From the NCBI GenBank assembly GCA_051294375.1, contig CM119265.1, positions 286,328 to 350,327 on the forward strand: DNA of 64,000 bases. Direction: 5' to 3'. Positions within the stretch are counted from its first letter, which is position 1; the number at the start of each line of letters is the position of its first letter. Shown in pieces: positions 21,369-32,904 of this stretch. This DNA is from Paraspadella gotoi. Lineage: Eukaryota; Chaetognatha. The position numbers and the translations under genes were made by a program. The notes beneath the pieces were generated by a model. The model made no database searches, was not told where the DNA came from, and saw only the letters and a list, made by a program, of their open reading frames with translations.

Positions 21369-21710
21369 ATGTCTTTTATCAATTATGGACTCGGAGAATG
21401 GACGGTCTCCTCATTGCGCGTGCTCAACGACGAATTCAACTGCGACCACGCGCACATCTTCCTCGCTGATTGTCCATGGCGCCGAGATCCTCACTTCCGC
21501 TCGCTTTCGCTCCTACGATTCTGCCGCGCCACTGGAGACATCGGAGCGGGTCCGGTGGAGTGGGCTGCGGTGCTGGGCCTCGTCGTCTGCGGTGCCACGG
21601 GATACTTTCTCTTACCATACCTCTGCGCGCTGAGCGTTGCCTATGACAACTGGGAGATTTTTGCCGCCCTTCATTATAGGCGGGGGATTTTGTTAACGGG
21701 CGCGCGGTAG
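21369..21710 (+). CDS. Hypothetical 113-aa protein with one hydrophobic segment
   Basis: I do not recognise this protein. The ATG at 21369 is chosen because GCCATG is a good start context and a TATA box lies upstream; an in-frame ATG at 21321 would add 16 residues. The product starts MSFINYGLGEW, contains a Cys/Trp-rich middle (NCDHAHIFLADCPW), a hydrophobic stretch WAAVLGLVVCGATGYFLLPYL (about residues 66-86) that could span a membrane, and a basic end. Base composition is higher in GC than the flanks. A 33-bp satellite begins right after the stop. It may be a small host gene, a terminal exon or chance. Confidence 0.4.
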   Translation: MSFINYGLGEWTVSSLRVLNDEFNCDHAHIFLADCPWRRDPHFRSLSLLRFCRATGDIGAGPVEWAAVLGLVVCGATGYFLLPYLCALSVAYDNWEIFAALHYRRGILLTGAR

Positions 21711-24672
21711 GTGTGGATAGTTGTTTTTTTAGCTGACTTTGACATGTGTGGATTTTGTTTTTTAGCTGACTTTGAAAATTGTGGATATTGTTTTTTTAGC
21801 TTGACGTTTGAAATGTGGTGTGTTTATACTAATTGGTATTGTTTTAGCTGACCTTTGAAATGTGTGGATAATTGTTTATTCTGACTTTGAAATGTGTGGA
21901 TATTGTTTTTTGTTTAGCTGACTTTGATGTTGTGGATATTGTTTTTAGCTGACTTTGAAATGTGTGGATATTGTTTTAGCTGACTTTGTGAAAATGTGTG
22001 GATATTGTTTTTTAGCTGACTTTGAAATGTTGTGGATATTGTTTTTAGCCTGACTTTGAAATGTGTGATATTGTTTTTTAGCTGAAGACTTGAAATGTGT
22101 TGATATTGTTTTTAGGGCTGAGCTTTGAATGTGTGCGAATATTGTTTTTTAGCTGATTTGAAATGTGTGGGATATGTAGTGATTTGGAATTTGGATATTG
22201 TTTGCTGACTTTGAAAATTGTTGATATTGTTTTTAGCTGACTTTGAAATGTGTGGATATTGTTTTTTAGCTTGACCTTTGAAATGTGTGGATATTGTTTT
22301 AGCTGACTTTGAAATGTGTGGATAATTGTTTTTTTAGCTGACTTTGATTGTGATAGTTAGCTACCTGTGTGGTATATTTGTTTTTTAGCTGACTTTGACA
22401 ATGTGTGGATATTGTTTTTTAAGCTGACTGTTTGAAATGGTGTGGATAATTGGTTTTTTAGCTGACTTTGAAAATGTGTGGATATTGTTTTTTAGCTGAC
22501 TTTGAAATGTGTGGATATTGTTTTTTTAAGCTTGACCTTTGCCAAATGTGTGGATATTGTTTTTTTAGCTGACTTTGAAATGGTGTGATATGTGCTTGTT
22601 TATAGTGGTAGTTATTTATCGATTTGGGAAATGTGTGGATAGTTGTTTTTAGTGACTTTGAAATGTGTGTGAGTATTGTTTTTTTAGCTGACATGTGAAA
22701 TGTGTGTGGATTTTAGTTTTAACTGAGTTCGAAAAGTGTGGATATTGTTTTTTTAGCTGACTTTGAAATGTGTGGATATTGTTTTTTAAGACTGACTTTG
22801 AAATGTGTGGATATTGTTTTTTAGCTGACTTTGAAATGTTGTGGATATTGTTTTGTAGCTATCTTGATATGTTGTGGATATTGTTTTTTTTAGCTGGATC
22901 TTTAGGAGAACTGATGTGTGATATTGTTTTTTAGGCTGACTTTGAAAATGTGTGGATATTGGTTTTTAGGCTGACTTTGAATGTGTGGGATATTGTTTTT
23001 TAGCTGACTTTGGAAATGTGTGGATATTGTTTTTTAGCTGACCTTTGATGTGTTGGATATTGTTTTTTAGGCTGACTTTGAAATGTGTGGATATTGTTTT
23101 TAGCTGGACTTTGAAATGTGGTGGATATTGTTTTTAGCTGACTTTGAATGTGTGGATATGTGTTTTTAGCTGACTTTGAAATGTGTGGATATTGTTTTTA
23201 TTAGCTGACTTTGAAAATGTGTGCGTTGTTAGCTGATTTTGAATTGTTGATTTGTTTTAGCTGACTTTGAAATGGTGTGGATAATTGTTTTTTGTAGCTG
23301 ACATTGAAATGTGTGGATATTGTTTTTAGTCTGGACTTTGAAAATGTGTGGAAATATTGTTTTTTTAGCTGACTTTGAAAGTGTGGATAATTGTAGCTGT
23401 ATTTGAATTGTGTGGATATTGTTTTTTAGCTGACTTTGAAATGTGTGGATTTGGTTTGCTGACTTGAATAATGTGTGGGATAATTGTTTTTTTAGGCTGG
23501 ACTTTGGAAATGTTGTGGATATTGTTTGTTAGCTGAACTGAAAGTTGTGGATGATTTGTTTTTTAGCTGACTTTGAAAATGTGTGGATATTGTATTTAGC
23601 TGACTATATAATGTGTGGAATTGTTTTTTAGTCATGACTTTGAAATGTGGTGGATATTGTTTTTTAGCCTGACTTTGAAATTGTGTGGATGTTGTTTTTA
23701 GCTGACTTGTGAAATGTGTGGATATTGTTGTTTAGTGCTGACTTTGAAATGTGGTGTGGATTATTGTTTTTTAGCTGACTTTGAAATGTGTGGATATTGG
23801 TTTTTTATCGCTGACAATTGAAATGTGTGGATATTGTTTTTTAGCTGACTTTGAAATGTGTGGATATTGTTTTTAAAGCTGAACTTTTGAAAATGTGTGT
23901 ATTGTTTGTTTTAGCCTAGACTTTGAAAATGTTGTGGATATATATTGTTTTTTAGCTGACCTTTGAAATGTGTGGATTTGTTTTTTAGCTTGACTTTGAA
24001 ATGGTGTGGATTATTTGTTTTTAGCATGACTTTGAAATGGTGGTGGATTTGTTTTTTAGCTGACTGTTGAAATGGTGTGGATATTGTTTTTTTAGTGACA
24101 TTGGAATAATGTGTGGATATTGTTTTTTTTTTAGCTGACTTTTGAAATTGTGTGGATATTTGTTTTTTGTAGCTGACATTGAAATGTGTGGATATTGGTT
24201 TTTTAGGCTGACTTTGAAAAAATGTGTGTGGATATTGTTTTTTGAGCATGACTTGAAAAAATGTGGTGGATATTGTTTTTAGCTGACTTTGAAATGTGTG
24301 GATAATGTGTTTTTTAGCTGACTTTGAAAGATGTTGTGGGATCATTGTTTTTTTTAGCTGAACTTTTGAAATGGTGTGGATACTTGGTTTTTTTAAGGCT
24401 GACTTGAAATGTGTGGATATTTTTTTTTAGCTGGACTTTGAAATGTGTGGATATTGTTTTTTTATAGCTGACTTTTGATAAATGTGTGGGATTTGTTTAT
24501 AAGCTGACTTTGAAAATAGTGTGGATATTGTTTTTTAGCTGACATTTGAAAATGTGTGGGATATTGTTTTTTAAGCTGACTTGTGAAAATGTGTGGATAT
24601 TGTTTTTTAGCTGACATTGAATATATTGTGTGAGTATTGTTTTTTGTAAGCTGAGCATTTGAAAATGTTGTT
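21711..24672. repeat. 33-bp satellite array (about 3 kb)
   Basis: Roughly 90 head-to-tail copies of a unit AGCTGACTTTGAAATGTGTG followed by GATATT and a T-rich run. Copies differ by single indels. The unit is an exact multiple of three, so minus-strand frames show an 11-residue period (QYPHISKSAKK), but stops and frame changes argue against coding. There are no spacers between units. Confidence 0.95.
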
Positions 24673-24675
24673 GGA

Positions 24676-24930
24676 TTGAAGAGACAGTAAATTATTGTTA
24701 TGAGTTAGTGACAGAAGCCGTTCATATAATAAGCCAGTCCCTGAGCTCTTCGGATGAGGCTTGTAACACCGTGTTACAAGGCGGTTATAGCGCCCCGGCC
24801 CTCTTAGCTGTAACCTTGCCAAGACTGAACGACCGGGCTAGAACCCCGCGGACCTTTGGTTGGGGGAAGGTGAAATGTCTTGCCTCTGGCACTAATGGCC
24901 GCTGATGAAAGGTTGATGGAAGTATGTAGT
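24676..24930. other. Structured module, copy 1
   Basis: A 255-bp block that recurs at 25163-25412. It has several hairpins: CTTGTAAC/GTTACAAG around ACCGT, a TTCG-capped hairpin near 24745, and a CCGGGCT segment. The paired bases change together between copies in at least one stem. I do not recognise it as SRP, RNase P, U or 5S RNA. It interrupts the satellite. Confidence 0.5.
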
Positions 24931-25162
24931 CCACCATAATCAATCCCCCTCCCCGGTAGGGAGAAAGTTGCTGTTGCGGTCTTTCCCAGTGGAATTTTGT
25001 TGTTGTTGTTTGGTGGAAAAGTTTATGTCAACCAAAAGTTGAGGCATGTCGCCTGAATGTGTTGTGGGCGGAAAGTGCATCGCCAGGTTTGAGGGCAAAT
25101 GTCGCCTGAAAAAGTGTTGTTGGTTGGCTGTTGGTCGTTCGGAAGTCGGGCTAAAACGCAAT
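24931..25162. other. Spacer between the two structured modules
   Basis: No gene recognised. Contains CAGGCGACAT twice on the complement (near 25045 and 25105) and a TTG run (24995-25010). Confidence 0.4.
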
Positions 25163-25412
25163 GAAAGAGACAGTAATTATTGTTATGAAGTTTAGTGACA
25201 GAGAACGCGTTAAAAGTATAAGCAGTCACTGAGGCTTCGGATCAGGCTGTAATACCGTGTTACAGGGCGGGTTAACAAACCGCCCGTCCCTCTTAACTGT
25301 GCGCAGACGACACCGGGCTAGAAAGCCCGGACCTTTGGGTTGGGAGGCGAATGTTTTTTGTTTCCGGAACCAATGGCCGCTGAATGAACGGTTGGTTGGA
25401 TTGTAGTTCCAC
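25163..25412. other. Structured module, copy 2
   Basis: Second copy of the block at 24676. Hairpins: CTGTAA/TTACAG, CTGAGG-CTTCGG-ATCAG with a TTCG cap, GGGCGG/CCGCCC, and CCGGGCT-AGAA-AGCCCGG. Followed again by two or so satellite units (25413-25470). Confidence 0.5.
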
Positions 25413-25470
25413 CAATAGATAATGTTTTTAGCTTAGACTTTAAAAATGTTGTGGATATTTGTTTTTAGCT
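25413..25470. repeat. Outlying 33-bp satellite units
   Basis: Two degenerate units (TTTTTAGCTTAGACTTTAAA...) after structured module 2, so both modules sit inside the satellite array. Confidence 0.7.
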
Positions 25471-28400
25471 ATAATTCAATTGTTAGAAGTTTGCTTTTGT
25501 CAGCTTTTCAATGCTTTTATATCTCATTCAAGTTAAGAAGAAGTTTGCTCTTTGCTGGTTATTTGAATTGAGAGAACTATTACATAATTTTATCAGTGTA
25601 TAAAATTTTGTAAAGTTGCCTTTTAAAGTTTGAAAAAGTTTGATTAAATGAGATTTTTATGAAAAAATTGAATAACTTTGTAAAAACATAATAATAGACT
25701 ATTTTTCTTTCTTTCAGAATGGTTTACCTCGGTACTATACTGCTAAATGCCTCAGTAAAGTCGAAGTCCTCTAAAGTTTTCTTAAAAATCGCTTAGCATT
25801 GGAATCCGTCTTTGGTCTCACGACAACTTTTGTTTTTGGAAATTGAGTACGGTGTTAGAATGTCTGTCCTGGTCTGTCTGTTTGTCTGTCTGTTGGTCTG
25901 ACTGGGTTGTGTAATGTATGTGCGCCATTTTTTCTGACAACTATGACTGCCTGTTTTTCGTTGCAGTCTGTCTTTCCCCCCTGTGTGCATGGATGAAATT
26001 TGAAAGTCAATCTTCATTAAACTTTTTAATCCAATTTTCTCCTCTCCTCTCTGTCTCCTACCTCATTCTCTCTCTCATACCCTCTCATCTCATCTTTGAT
26101 ATAAACTCACCCTCCACCCCATTTTGTCACAGCCAATTCCCCTACCCTTTCTGCTTTCTCCTTCTTCCTGCCTCACTCCTTACCAATCGCTCACCACTCT
26201 TCCCACTTCCACATTTAAAGCGTTTTTTAAAAATTCCAATTTATCTTAAAATTAAGATGTTCTAAAGTTTGAAGAAGATGAACAAATTCTATGTATGAAA
26301 AATTTATTGTAATTATAATTTTTACGAATTTAAACGCAAGTAGTCCATATTTTTACTTAGGTACAAAAAGCCCCGAATAAATGTTTAAATTTTTAAAATA
26401 GTTTCTTTTGGGAAGATTTTTTTTGTGACGAGATTTGATTTTTCGACGTCATGAAAAAAGTTTAATAGAAGAAATTCAATTCGTTTTTGCAAAAATGTCC
26501 TTTTTATTAAGTTGGTCAGATTAAGAATGAGGTGAAACACTGTATAAAATTTATTATACATATGTCATATTTATATATATGTATAGTAAATAGGTATTAA
26601 TTATTAAATAGGTGTAAATTTCAAAAAAATACAAATTTTAAATTTTAAGAATCGGATTCGGTATTCCTATTACAAAAAGTTGTTATGAATAAGAAAGAGT
26701 ATATAATTATTTTTTTAAAAGTTAAAAGTTGTTTTATTAAGTTGGTCAAAAATAGAATAAAAAAAACTATATTTAAGATACCGATTTTAAAAATTCCCAG
26801 GTTTTAAAAATATTAGGTTTTTGCAAATTGTTAACCCGACTTAAATAATATATAATAATTTTTGAAAAAATATTTATATTTTCTCTCTTCAAATTTTTTA
26901 ACGAAGGAAATTGAAATCTGTTCTCAAAAATTAAAAAAAAAAAAACATGTTTTAAATTTGAAATATATAAGGGTTGCTATAATAGCATAAATAAGCTTGA
27001 GCTGGGCTACTATATTGTGGTAAAAAAAAGGGAAAGAAAAGTAAGTTACAGATTAAGTATTCACTAATATGGTAAGTTTTTAAATAGTATATAACTGCTA
27101 AAATTTTGAATTCGAAACTTTTCAACTATTTCACCCCTATGGTCCATGGTCATTAAGGCGGAAAAAAGTAAAAAAACCTAAGAGTTCTGTAATGTAAATA
27201 ACGTTAGAGCATCCCTGTAGGATGAACGAAATAAAAAAGCAAAAAAATTAAGGATTTTTATATAAAGTTAATAACATAGAAGCATTTAAAGTTTATTGGT
27301 ATTACTATAAATCAATGAAAAGTTTTTTTTTCCAAAATCAGAATTTTTTAAAAACGGATTCGGTAGAGATGTTAAAAATAAAAAAATAAATAAAAAAAAT
27401 ACTTTTAACAAGAAATTTCCAAATTTTTTTTGTTTTATTGCCTTTAAAATTAGCCAAAAAAACTATAAAAAAAAATTATGGATATAATGATGATGATGAA
27501 AAATAATTTTCCAAGAGTTTTTTCTAATTAAATTATTTGACCCGATTATCAACATCGAAAAAATAATGAAAACCGCAAAATTATACTTTGTAGACAACTT
27601 GTAATGGGCTATCTGAATCCGGTTCTTTAAAAAAAAAATAAAATTTTTACAAAAGTTAAATTGTTTTATTGCCTAATGCAGTTGATAAATCTTTAAATTT
27701 TTTAAATGTTATACTGTGCTTTACCACAGTAGTTAAAAGGAAAAAAAGGTGAATAGTAATATGATTAAGTATATGATAGACAAAAAAAGTGATCAAAATT
27801 TTTGACGCCAGCGCCTTAATGGGGGTCATATATCATAAAACCTTATTTTAAGACAGGCTAAAATTAAAATTTTAATATATTAAATATACTAGTAGCTTTT
27901 TTTAAAAATTTTTAAACGAATACCACTTGAAGTGGCCATAGCGATAAAATTTAAATTCTAAATGTATCCACAGCTTAAATAAATATATATGAACATAGTT
28001 ATAGTAAATTAAAATAATTTTTTTCCAGAAAGATTATTTTTTTCTGAGGGTACTAGCCCTAAATAAAGTTATTAATTAGTATTAAAGAAAACAAAAAACA
28101 TTTGAAAAATCTTACAAATTTTTTAAATGATTATGAAGAGCAAAAAAGTTAAACGAGAAATATAATTACGCTTTTAAAAATTTCTTACGTTTTCTTAATA
28201 AAATTTAAAAAATGATAAAATTATCAAAGATTTGATGATGATTTCTATAAATTTTCATTAATTTTTTTTTTATTTTGACCTATTTATCATAAAATATTAA
28301 AAAAAAGAATTATACAACATCATTGTGTAGACCACCAACTTTTTATGAGCTATCTGAAATCTGATCTTAAAATTTAATTTCTCAAAAAGATGTTGGCCCT

Positions 28401-28805
28401 TTCCTATCTATAAAAATAAATATTAAAAAAATAAATTACCTAGGGTTATGAGACCAATAAATTTTGTCCATTGAAAGTATAATTAAATGTATAATTTTCG
28501 GTTCAGCATGTACTCACTCTAATTTTTGACTCACACCCATTAAGTGCGTCTTGAAGAAAAAAAAATTAAAATTTATTTATATTTTTCTTTTACCAACTTT
28601 CAAACAAAAGAAATAAATCTGCAATGCAAAATTAAGAAGCCTATTTTTAAGATTTTTTCGATATATCAATATAGCCTACTGCGTAAAATTGAAGAACTTT
28701 AAATTGATTCTTATGAAAATAAATTAATGTTCCACGGAATATAATTTCCATACATAACTTTGACCTCGGCTCTAAACCCCACATCCCACTTTCCCACCAG
28801 CGACT
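25471..28805. other. AT-rich DNA without recognised genes
   Basis: Long A and T runs and no convincing coding sequence. Contains a GTCT-rich microsatellite (25860-25905) and a pyrimidine-rich patch (26035-26215). A loose motif with GGATTCGG or GAATCCGG followed by TTTTATTAAGTTGG or TTTTATTGCC recurs near 26650, 27350 and 27605, with a weaker match near 28347, hinting at an old tandem repeat. Confidence 0.6.
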
Positions 28806-29066
28806 CTAACCACCCCATGCACGCCTTCCTGCCTCCGGTGGCCACACTTCAACAGTCTTCCTCCCACATGAATCGTGCCTTTCATCTTCGTCATCTTTCT
28901 CAGGATCACTCGAACGACTGGAACTGCTTATCCTTGACTGCCGCGGAATGATCAAACCCTCGATCGGCGCCTTAACTCCTCGCAGCAGTTCTATGGGCGA
29001 TTGGTCCTTCCCGGCGCAAACGAGTTGGAAGGGCGTGGTTGCGGCGCTGCTCAGTTTGCGGTACCC
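28806..29066 (-). CDS. C-terminal part of an unrecognised host-type protein
   Basis: An open frame of 86 codons runs from the 25-N gap at 29067 to a TAG at 28806-28808. It reads GYRKLSSAATTPFQLVCAGK at its start and has a serine-rich then acidic stretch (SSSSRSSDPEKDDEDERHD) and a basic, Gly-rich end. No start codon is visible because the upstream part lies in the gap. GC content and lack of stops contrast with the AT-rich flanks. I cannot name the family. It may also be chance in GC-rich DNA. Confidence 0.4.
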   Translation of the reverse strand, partial: GYRKLSSAATTPFQLVCAGKDQSPIELLRGVKAPIEGLIIPRQSRISSSSRSSDPEKDDEDERHDSCGRKTVEVWPPEAGRRAWGG

Positions 29067-29091
29067 NNNNNNNNNNNNNNNNNNNNNNNNN

Positions 29092-29269
29092 TCAATTTTT
29101 GTCTCAAAACAAAGAATCGATAAACAAAGTCATCGAAGTCATGTGACAAGCTTTTCCCTGCATCGCGCGCCTAATTAAGACTGTCATCAATATAGTCACG
29201 CCTTNNNNNNNNNNNNNNNNNNNNNNNNNNNNNNNNNNNNNNNNNNNNNNNNNNNNNNAGCCAGCCACA
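29092..29269 (+). repeat. Family B 5' LTR fragment (copy B3)
   Basis: Matches the reverse complement of the family B LTR at 6897-7090, including TTCCCTGCATCGCGCGCC and the end AGCCAGCCACA. Broken by 54 N. Confidence 0.8.
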
Positions 29270-29271
29270 CT

Positions 29272-29423
29272 TGGTGAACCCAACTTCGGACAAAGCCAAA
29301 CCTTCAAGAAGGGAACCAGCTCATCAAAATCTTCCCTGAGGTAAGATTGGGCGCAGAGATCGGGTTAAGCTTAATCCCAATCTTGCTGACACCTTCCCTT
29401 CCTTTTATCTACATAATACGGAG
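29272..29423 (+). other. Family B leader: primer site and intron (copy B3)
   Basis: Primer site TGGTGAACCCAACTTCGG at 29272-29289. Intron candidate 29341-29423 (83 nt): CCTGAG^GTAAGATT, branch TGCTGAC at 29384-29390, pyrimidine tract CACCTTCCCTTCCTTTTATC and acceptor TACGGAG^TCAACG. Near identical to copy B1. Confidence 0.65.
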
Positions 29424-29548
29424 TCAACGACGCCGTCGACGACGAGAACGACGCCGGCGTCTCCTTCCCGACGCCACGACGCCGCCGGCAGATCAAAAGG
29501 ACGCCGCCAGCGACAAACTCGGGGACGACGAACGATTCNNNNNNNNNN

Positions 29549-30378
29549 GAATATCGGTCCCCGGTTGCATCCTCGACGACCCTCAGAACGACGACGCAGC
29601 GTTGCAACGCCAANNNNNNNNNNAATTAGCAAAACTCCGCTTAGAAGTGGCTAGACTTCAACCGACAGAAACTTCCGCCCATCAACAACCCGCCGTCCAC
29701 ATCCCCAACAACCTCGAATCGGCTCGATACGTTTTCATCAAGAGAGCGGGGGTTCATCCTCCACTCATTCCGCCATATGAAGGGCCCTACAGAGTAATCA
29801 GCAGAAACGGACTTAACATCACCGTCGAGATCCCAAGCACCGGGCGCGAAGTGGTCAACATCGCACGCGTCAAACCGGCTTGGTTGAGCGACGAGGTGTT
29901 GGAGGTCGACTCCGAGCATCCCCATCGACGCCCAGCGGGCCGCCAACCCGGCCTCAGGACGAGAGAAGCGACGACATCTACTCGAACAACGCGAGCAAGA
30001 AATGAACGCGCCGCTTCACCCGATGCTCCTCCTCCTCCTCCTCCTCCCACCACTTCCACTCCCAAAACAACCCCACCTCCCCACCTCCATCCCCCTTTGT
30101 CTTTTTTCTCTCCATCTTCAGGTTCTCCCGAGCCTCCACGCGAAGACGGTCCAAGGCAAAATCGACTCGAAGGCGAAAATGACAACAACAACAAAGAAGC
30201 GAGACGAGATGAGCCAACGTTCGAAAGGTTTTCAAAACCAACAAGCGACAACTTCTCCAGAAGATGTCCTCCTCGTCCGACTTATTCAGTTGTCTTGAAA
30301 GAGATGCTTCGACGTCAAAAAGAACAAAACGATAACAATAACAACAACAAAAAACAAAAGGCCCCCCTGCCGGCCTAA
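29549..30378 (+). CDS. pol: Family B Pol C-terminal part (integrase tail and extension)
   Basis: Open from the N gap to the stop at 30376-30378. It begins ISVPGCILDD (end of the integrase core region), then the GPY module IPPYEGPYRVIS, a VNIARVKPAWLSDE motif, an Arg/Pro segment, proline runs, and the conserved end RFSKPTSDNFS...PTYSVVLKEMLRRQ with an Asn-rich tail. This is the best view of the family B tail, which copy B2 lacks. A second 10-N gap lies at 29614. Confidence 0.8.
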
Positions 30379-30381
30379 CCA

Positions 30382-30440
30382 ACAATCGGAGCTATCTTCT
30401 CCCGGCATCCTCGGATCTTCCTCCCGTCAGCTCCGATTGT
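30382..30440 (+). other. Conserved hairpin after pol (family B)
   Basis: Perfect 12-bp arms ACAATCGGAGCT (30382-30393) and AGCTCCGATTGT (30429-30440), loop with GGCATCCTCGGATC. It starts four bases after the pol stop. Families A, E and F have counterparts with different arms. Confidence 0.75.
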
Positions 30441-30717
30441 CAGTCTTACAAATTACCCATTACTATTAATATTAGTAATTTTATTTTTCAATTTTAGTAG
30501 TTTTTCGAATTTTTGTGAATGTTATGGAATTTTGGAGTNNNNNNNNNNAATCGATAAATTTTACACATGTTTAAACCGGTCATTTAGACCACCATTTTAT
30601 ACTCGTTATATATATTTCAAATTATATATTGTTTTCAACACACTTTACAAACATACAGATGGACGACAACAATTTGTTTTAAATATTGTAAATACCCAAT
30701 ATTACAACAGGGGGGGA

Positions 30718-31403
30718 TGCGGCCACCTGAGAGAATCAAATCTAATTAGAAATATATTCCTCCACACCGGCTCGAAACCATCGCAGCTCAGGCCTGGTAA
30801 GCTTTCGAGCTACAAGCTCTAGACCAACCAGTAGGGCCCTGAAAATCGACTGCTAGATTCTCAGTTTAAGATTGAATTCAAGTCGAATTGCCTTTTGTTT
30901 TTCCCAAACAACATGATTAATGCTTCTTCAAAACAAAAGGATGGCTTCCGCCATAGAAATGAGTTTGACAGTGTTGATTGTTACCTCCATTTTTGTCTTT
31001 CTCTGTTTTAAATCACTTCTGTCTGATTTTATCTCGAAGTACAAACTGTTCTTAACTTAACAATTGTATGAATCTCGATTTTTATTCATCTTCTATAATG
31101 TAATAAATACATTTAAGACATTGAGAAAGTCATTTTTAAAACAATTCGACATTAAATAAATCACCTTGAAATAAAACAAACAATGTTTTAAAACAAGACT
31201 TCAAGTAATTCAATTTTTGTCTCATTAAACAAAGAAGAATCGAGTAAACAAAGTTCATCGAAAGTCATTGTGACAAGCTTTCCCTGCATTCGCGCGCCTA
31301 ATAAGACTGTCATCAATTATAGTCACGGCCTTTAGCAGCCGAGTCACGGGCTTGTGTCACGCCTCACCGTTCACGGTTGTCCGCATCTCGCGAGCCAGCC
31401 ACA
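30718..31403 (+). repeat. Family B 3' LTR (686 bp)
   Basis: Follows polypurine tract CAACAGGGGGGGA (30705-30717). Runs from TGCGGCCACC to AGCCAGCCACA. Matches the LTR at 6897-7541. Outer end joins GGTTAGG telomeric repeats directly. Confidence 0.88.
30759..30826 (-). ncRNA. tRNA-like module in family B 3' LTR
   Basis: Same module as 7437-7504, antisense to the element: A-box-like TAGCTCGAAAGC and B-box-like GGTTTCGAGCC with one insertion. Its presence in two LTRs of one family shows it is part of the LTR. Confidence 0.55.
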
Positions 31404-32043
31404 GGTTAGGTAGGTTTAGGTTAGGTAGGTTAGGGCTTAGGGTGGGTTAAGGGTTACGGGAAGGTTAGGGTTAGGGTTAGGCGTTAGGGTTTAGGGTTAG
31501 GGTTTAGGGTTAGGTTAGGGTTAGGGTTTAGCGGGGTTGGTTAGGGTTAGTAGGGTTAGGGTTAGGTTTAGGGTTAGGGTGGGTTAGGGTTAGGGTAGTG
31601 GGTTTGGGTTAGGTACGGTTACGGGTTAGCGGTTAGGGTTAGGGTTAGGTGCGTGTTAGTGTAGGGTTAGGGTTAGGGTTAGGGGTTAGGGTTGGTTAGT
31701 AGGGTTAGGGTTTAGGGTTAGGGTTAGAGGGTTTAAAGGGTTAGGGTTAGGGTTAGGCGTAGGTTAGGGTTGGAGTTAGGGTTAGTGCGTCTAGGGTTAG
31801 GGTTAGGGGTTAGCGGTTAAGCGGTTAGGTATGGGTTAGGGGTTTAGGGTTAGGGTTACGGGTTTAGGGAGTAGGTTAGGCGTTGGGTTAGGGTTAGGGT
31901 TAGGGTTAGGTTTCGAGGTTAGGGTTAGGGTTAGGGTTTAGGTTTAGGGTTTAGGGTTTAGGGTTAGGGTCTAGGGTTAGGGTTAGGGCTTACGGCGTTA
32001 GGGTTAGGGTTTAGGGTTAGGGTAGGGTTAAGGGTTAGGGTTA

Positions 32044-32074
<31 letters not shown>

Positions 32075-32659
32075 GGTTAGGGTTAGGGCGTTAGGTTAGG
32101 GTTAGGTTAGGGTTAGGGTTAGGGTTAGGGTTAGGGTTAGGGCTTAGGGTTAGGGTTAGGTGGAGGTTAGGGTTAGGGTTAGGCGTTTAGGGTTAGGGTT
32201 AGGGTTAGGTAGGGTAGCGTTAAGGGTTAGGCGTTAGGGGTTAGGGTTAGGTTAGGGTTAGGGTTAGGGGCGTTAGGTTAGGGTTTAGGGTTAGGGTAGG
32301 GTTAGGGTTCAAGGGTTAGGGTTGTTAGGGTTAGGGGTTAGGGTTAGGGTTAGGGTTAGGGTTAGGGTTAGGGTTAGGCGTTAGGGTTAGGGTTAGGGTT
32401 AGGGTTTAGGGTTATGGGGTTCTAGGTTAGGGTTTAGGGTTAGGGTTAAAGGGTTTAGGGTTAGGCGGTTAGGGTTAGGGGTTAGGGTTAGGGGTTAGGG
32501 TTAGAGGTTTAGGGTGTTAGGGTTTTAAGGGTTAGGGTTAGGGTTAGGGTTAGGGTTAGGGTTAGGGTTAGGTTAGGTTAGGGTTTAGGGTTAGGGTTAG
32601 TGGTTAGGGTTAGTTAGGGTTAGGTGTTAGGGTTAGGGTCTTAGGGTTAGGGGTTAGGG

Positions 32660-32700
<41 letters not shown>

Positions 32701-32868
32701 GTTTAGGGTTAGGGTTAGGTTAGGGTTAGGGTTAGGGTTAGGGTTAGGGGTTTAGGGTTAGGGTAGGGTTAGGGTGGGTTAGGGTTAGGGTTAGTTAGGG
32801 TTAGCGGTTTAGCGGGGTTATAGGGTTAGGGTTGTTTAGGGTTAGGTTTAGGGTTAGCGGTTAGGGTA

Positions 32869-32904
<36 letters not shown>

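Larger units (their letters stand above)
29092..31403 (+). mobile_element. Family B retrotransposon with internal gap (copy B3)
   Basis: Plus strand. Contains the end of the 5' LTR (29092-29269, with 54 N inside), primer site, leader intron, leader exon up to a 10-N gap at 29539, then jumps straight to the integrase tail and continues to the 3' LTR. About 4.5 kb of gag-pol expected from families E and F is missing at the 10-N gap, either deleted or collapsed in assembly. The 3' LTR ends CCACA and TTAGGG repeats start at once. Confidence 0.85.

Noticed and set aside
21711-24672. CRISPR-like array of 33-bp repeats
   Set aside because: Units are contiguous with no unique spacers, and the context is an animal genome. 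It is a satellite.
25718-25795. Small exon after TTTCTTTCAG at 25717
   Set aside because: Only 25 codons, low complexity, and no partner exon seen.
25918-26265. 115-codon frame
   Set aside because: Made of a pyrimidine-rich low-complexity patch; no other gene signal.
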